Origin: Pleodorina starrii | Lineage: Eukaryota; Chlorophyta; Chlorophyceae; Chlamydomonadales; Volvocaceae | Assembly: GCA_030267565.1 (NCBI GenBank) | Contig: BRXU01000010.1 | Span: 310,001 to 374,000 of the forward strand | Length of the DNA: 64,000 bases | Direction of reading: 5' to 3' | Shown here: piece by piece, positions 61,001 to 64,000 of the stretch | Position numbering within the stretch: position 1 is the first letter of the stretch | Layout: every line of letters starts with the position of its first letter | Notes under the pieces: generated by a model | Database searches by the model: none | What the model saw: the letters and a program-made list of their open reading frames with translations, nothing else | Told to the model about the DNA's origin: nothing | Translations under genes and position numbers: made by a program

Positions 61001-63592
61001 ACGTGGATACCCCCCCACCTGCCGGGCGGCTGCAGCAGGTCCGCACAACAACGTCCGCAGTGTCTCTTTGTTTTATACTGGAGCATATCACTCCCTGATC
61101 CCCCACCTCCCACCTCCCACCTCCAACGCGACACCGAACGTGAACGCGGTGACCAACACCCCCGGGTGGTGGTGGGGCTCCCCCGCCCCCCTCTCCTCTC
61201 ATCCCCTCCCATTTCCCCCCACCCCCTCCCCTCTCATCCCCTCCCATTTCCCCCCTCCCCCCCCCTCCTGACTCAGATTCGTCGGCAGCGGGCCGCACTG
61301 GAGGCTCAGGCGGCTGAGGTGCTGCGGCAGCGGAGGGAGGAGGGGACGGGAGGGGCGCTGGGGGTGGGACCTGGGGGCGAGGCGGATACCAGGTGGGTGG
61401 GTGGGGGGGTGGGGGTGGGGGGGAGGGGTGGGTGGGTGGGTGGGGTTGCGGTCGCGCGGGGCCGGAGGCGGGGGCCAGTGGGCTGGGGGGAGGGCGGGGT
61501 GGGGCGGGGGTGCTGGGGGGGGGGAGCGGGGGTTGCGGCTCTTGACCGGCGGGACGGGGTGGGTGGGTGGGTGGGGTGAGGTGGGGGAGGGTGGAGCTGG
61601 CGGTGGGGTAGAGGGCTGTAGGGCGATGCTTCCAAGCCACGCCTCTTCACCGCCGCCGCAGACATACACTCTGATCCTCTCACCCCCCCCCCCCACACAC
61701 ACACACACATTATCGCTCCCCCCCCACCCCCCACCCCTACATAGGAGCTCTCTGGTCCCCATTCCCGAGCGCCTGTGGGCCACTCGCAATGTGGCCAACA
61801 ACCTGATGAGATTCGGAGCGGGGGCCGGAGGAGGGGGGGGAGAGGCGGTGGCGGGGGGGGCTCAAGTGGGGGAGGCGGTGGCGATGCTGGAGGAGGCGGG
61901 TGAGGAGCTGAGGATTGGGGGGGGGGCCGGAGGGGGGCTGGAGGGGAGGGGGGAGTTATCCACGTATAGGGGAGGGGAGGGTTGGTTCGTTTTTTTCACT
62001 TGCTAGTACGGTAGAAAAGCAGACATGGGTTGGGGATTGGGGGAATCGAATCGATTGGGGGCCGGTTGGCGGGGCGTGTGTGTGTGTGTGTGTGTGTTTT
62101 GGGGGGGGGGCGGGTATCCATGTAAAGGCCGGGGGGGAGATGTCCATCCGGGCTTCTGTGCGGGTCGGGTGCGGGTGCGGGTGCGGGTGCGGGTGCGGGT
62201 GCGGGTGCGGGTGCGGGTGCGGGTGCGGGTGCGGGTGCGGGTGCGGGTGCGGGTGCGGGTGCGGGTGCGGGTGCGGGTGCGGGTGCGGGTGCGGGTGCGG
62301 GTGCGGGTGCGGGTGCGGGTGCGGGTGCGGGTGCGGGTGCGGGTGCGGGTGCGGGTGCGGGTGCGGGTGCGGGTGCGGGTGCGGGTGCGGGTGCGGGTGC
62401 GGGTGCGGGTGCGGGTGCGGGTGCGGGTGCGGGTGCGGGTGCGGGTGCGGGTGCGGGTGCGGGTGCGGGTGCGGGTGCGGGTGCGGGTGCGGGTGCGGGT
62501 GCGGGTGCGGGTGCGGGTGCGGGTGCGGGTGCGGCTCGTGTGTGGGTGCGCTGCCGCAGCTGGGTGGGTTGAGGAAGGGGAGGGTGGTGTGAGGGATGCG
62601 AAATGGCGGAATGGGCCATACGGGAGCAGGAGAAGATGCGATGCGGTACGGCAGCCAGCAGCGTCGTACTGTACGGTATACCGAATTCGCCGCAAGCGTG
62701 GCCACTGTCGGCGCGACGTGTGCTTGCCGCGGCATCTTCTTTCTTACCCCCCCTCTCCCCCCCCTTCCCCTCCCCCTCCCCACTCCCCCCACCCCTCCCC
62801 CCTTCCCCTCCCCCCTTCCCCTCCCCCTGCCATGTGCCAGTATCATTGGCTCGGCGCCACTACGGCCCCCGCCACCCCTCCCAACTGGGGGTGCTGCTCG
62901 ACTACCTGGAGGCACTCAAATTGGCGGAGGGGGCGGAGGGGGACAGGGAGGCGGGTGGCCCGACCCCGGCCCCGAGCTCGACCTCGGCATCGGCCTCCAC
63001 CTCGGTTCGGCGGCGGAGGGCGGTGGCTGCGGAGGAGCTTTTGGAGGTGGTGCAGGTGCGGGAATGGGGGCGGGGTTGGGGTGGGGGGTCATTTTGGGGG
63101 GTACCGAATGAACCGTTTACATCTTAAAACCCTCAAAAAATCTGAAATTTCTAAATCCCTAAATCCATTGATCCCTAAAACCCTAAACCCTAAAACCCGT
63201 GGGTTCGGAGCCTGGATGGGTGCTGCAGGACCGCACCCACCCACGACCCACCCACCCATCCCAGCCCTCCTCCGCCTCAAATACTGCTCCCTGCCCCCCC
63301 CCCCGCCCTCTTCATCCCTCCCTCTGTACCTCCTCCCCGCCCCCCTCCCCCCTCCTCCCAGGCCCTGGTTGACCGCTACCAGGCCGGTCGAGACCCTCTC
63401 AGCTGTGTTCTGCTGCTGGAGGCGACACTGGCGGAGGTGGGGCCCGCGCTGAGACCCACGGGTCGGTCCACCGCGGGAGGTGGCGTTGGAGGCGGCGGTG
63501 GCGGCGGCAGGGGCTCTTCGGCTGTGTATGCTGCGGCTGCTGAGTTAGCGGGGGAGCTGATGTATGCATTGAAGCCGCCGGAAGCCAGGACG
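52085..63592 (+). CDS. Unrecognised membrane/coiled-coil/TPR-like protein, 3' end missing
   Basis: Fifteen GT-AG exons join into one frame of 1267 codons that runs off the window: 52085-52975, 53817-54029, 54497-54600, 55400-55502, 55741-55880, 56815-56949, 57429-57847, 58223-58629, 59185-59265, 59730-60215, 60541-60645, 61277-61392, 61745-61899, 62841-63055, 63362-63592. The N-terminus is Ser/Ala/Arg/Pro-rich with few acids, like a plastid or mitochondrial transit peptide. Exon 2 has a membrane segment (GGWALAAALLLAIRLS, about 337-352). Exons 3-6 are a Glu/Arg/Ala coiled coil (about 369-525). Exons 7-10 are low-complexity with structured patches. Across exons 13-14, AMLEEAVSLARRHYGPRHPS followed by QLGVLLDYLEALKLAEG is close to a kinesin-light-chain-type TPR unit. 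No enzyme motif seen. A scaffold or tether role is inference. Introns are unusually rich in simple repeats. Confidence 0.75.
54037..54264. repeat. (GGGGT)n pentamer array in intron 2
   Basis: About 45 GTGGG units, almost pure, with a few GGGGGGG and ATGGG variants, starting 8 bp after the splice donor at 54029/54030. It is strongly G-rich on the coding strand. Confidence 0.92.
56594..56796 (+). repeat. Two same-strand copies of the MITE right end
   Basis: GCATATCACTCCCTGACC at about 56600 and, preceded by GTTATATAAAGGTG, again at about 56772-56791. They match the right end of the element at 47912-48072. The second one ends only about 20 bp before the acceptor of exon 6. Confidence 0.65.
60771..60837. 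repeat. (CAC)n passing into (CGC)n in intron 11
   Basis: About 17 CAC triplets followed by five CGC triplets. Chance frames give poly-His or poly-Pro; not coding. Confidence 0.9.
60979..61106. mobile_element. MITE-like unit with both short repeats
   Basis: It opens with CACGGGCTCCGGCCTATACG (short dispersed repeat, inverted) and closes with GGAGCATATCACTCCCTGAT (right end of the 47912-48072 element). Between them ACAACGTCCGCAGTG is shared with that element at about 48015. This joins the two repeat families into one. Confidence 0.5.
62164..62535. repeat. (GGGTGC)n array, ~61 perfect units, intron 13
   Basis: An almost perfectly regular hexamer run of about 370 bp on the coding strand. The lack of variation suggests recent expansion. 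The Arg-Val, Cys-Gly, Ala-Pro and His-Pro frames through it are not genes. Confidence 0.95.
63158..63198. repeat. Telomere-like repeat in intron 14
   Basis: CCCTAAAACCCTAAACCC plus flanking degenerate units (CCCTAAATCC); complementary strand reads TTTAGGG/TTTTAGGG. Confidence 0.65.
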
Positions 63593-64000
63593 GTAGGGGG
63601 GGGGGTAGGGGCTGGGGGGCGGGGGGGGTGGAGGGGTGAGGGGGGGTGGGGGGGAAGGGCTGTGGTACGACACGGCTTCGCATGCATCCACGCAAGATCT
63701 AGGGGGAGGGGCTGGCTCCTTCCAAAGTGTGTGCGCTGGGCCGGTCAGGGCAGGGAGGGCCCGGTCAGGACAGGGAGGGGGAGGTGGAGGGGGAGGGAGA
63801 GGGGGGAGCGAAGGGGAAAAGCGGTGTGTGTGCGTTTCCCAGCCTGAACCTGAACCTGAGCCTGGGCCTGAGTCAACTGAGCCGGCTGTGGCGGTGGCGG
63901 GTGGTTTCAGGTTTCAGTTGACCATAACTCCCCCCCGCCCCCAACCATATACCCTCAGCCCCCCTCCCATACATACACCACACACACACACCTCTTCTAA
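63593..64000 (+). other. Intron 15 and possible next exon
   Basis: After the donor at 63593 the sequence is mostly G-rich intron. A candidate exon 63843-63900 follows a TTTCCCAG acceptor, keeps the frame (PEPEPEPGPESTEPAVAVA) and ends in a GTGG donor. It is short and low-complexity, so uncertain. Confidence 0.3.

Noticed and set aside
61956..62915. Frames of over 200 codons through the (GGGTGC)n array (Cys-Gly, Arg-Val, Ala-Pro, His-Pro and Arg-Thr repeats)
   Set aside because: All are shadows of one hexamer repeat in an intron; five frames are open at once, which is expected for a stop-free repeat.

Overview
The window looks like nuclear DNA of a volvocine green alga (Chlamydomonas-like). 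It is GC-rich, its genes are cut into many short exons by GT-AG introns, proteins carry long Ala/Gly-rich insertions, introns contain TTTTAGGG/TTTAGGG-type telomere-like repeats, and the transposons (L1-type LINEs, DIRS-like elements, a Ty3 chromovirus) are of kinds known from these algae. No species is named, because nothing in the sequence fixes it. The left two thirds (about 1.4-34.6 kb) are almost entirely repeats; the right part (35.8-64 kb) carries real genes. Layout: 1-249 is the 3' end of an ankyrin-type gene. From 1.4 to 4.1 kb there is a decayed LINE tail, an unrecognised ORF and a 409-bp tandem duplication. From 4.1 to 14.84 kb lies a head-to-tail nest of minus-strand L1-type LINE copies, each ending in an (AC)n tail and each set inside other (AC)n/(GT)n DNA; one copy has an intact 1525-aa ORF2 and an ORF1 joined to it by an ATGA overlap. 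At 15.0-17.2 kb is a 5'-truncated LINE with a CAT-repeat tail, followed by a pentanucleotide satellite (17.7-18.9 kb). Between 19 and 24.5 kb are decayed DIRS-like and L1 fragments, a 246-bp hAT-type MITE with a perfect 8-bp target duplication, and an inverted (tail-to-tail) pair of CCCH-finger gag-like genes. A complete 6.26-kb Ty3/gypsy chromovirus (24491-30752), with LTRs identical by eye and a 5-bp target duplication, sits in one arm of that inverted pair. Its gag and pol are in one frame separated by a single TAG, and its Pol has an NPPY-containing domain ahead of the protease. At 32.0-34.3 kb is a foldback-like structure with inverted arms made of 153-bp tandem repeats. Genes on the right: a small single-exon COA1/TIM21-like protein (35836-36483, +); a 15-exon mitochondrial ATM-type ABC half-transporter (51456-41314, -) whose reading frame stays open across all exon joins (1045 aa); and, divergent from it across a 628-bp shared intergenic region, a 15-or-more-exon gene (52085 onward, +, runs off the window) for an unrecognised protein with a possible organelle transit peptide, one membrane segment, a long coiled coil and a TPR-like repeat. 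Two of the named genes fit mitochondrial roles (respiratory-complex assembly and export of a sulfur compound for cytosolic Fe-S assembly), but nothing shows they are co-regulated.
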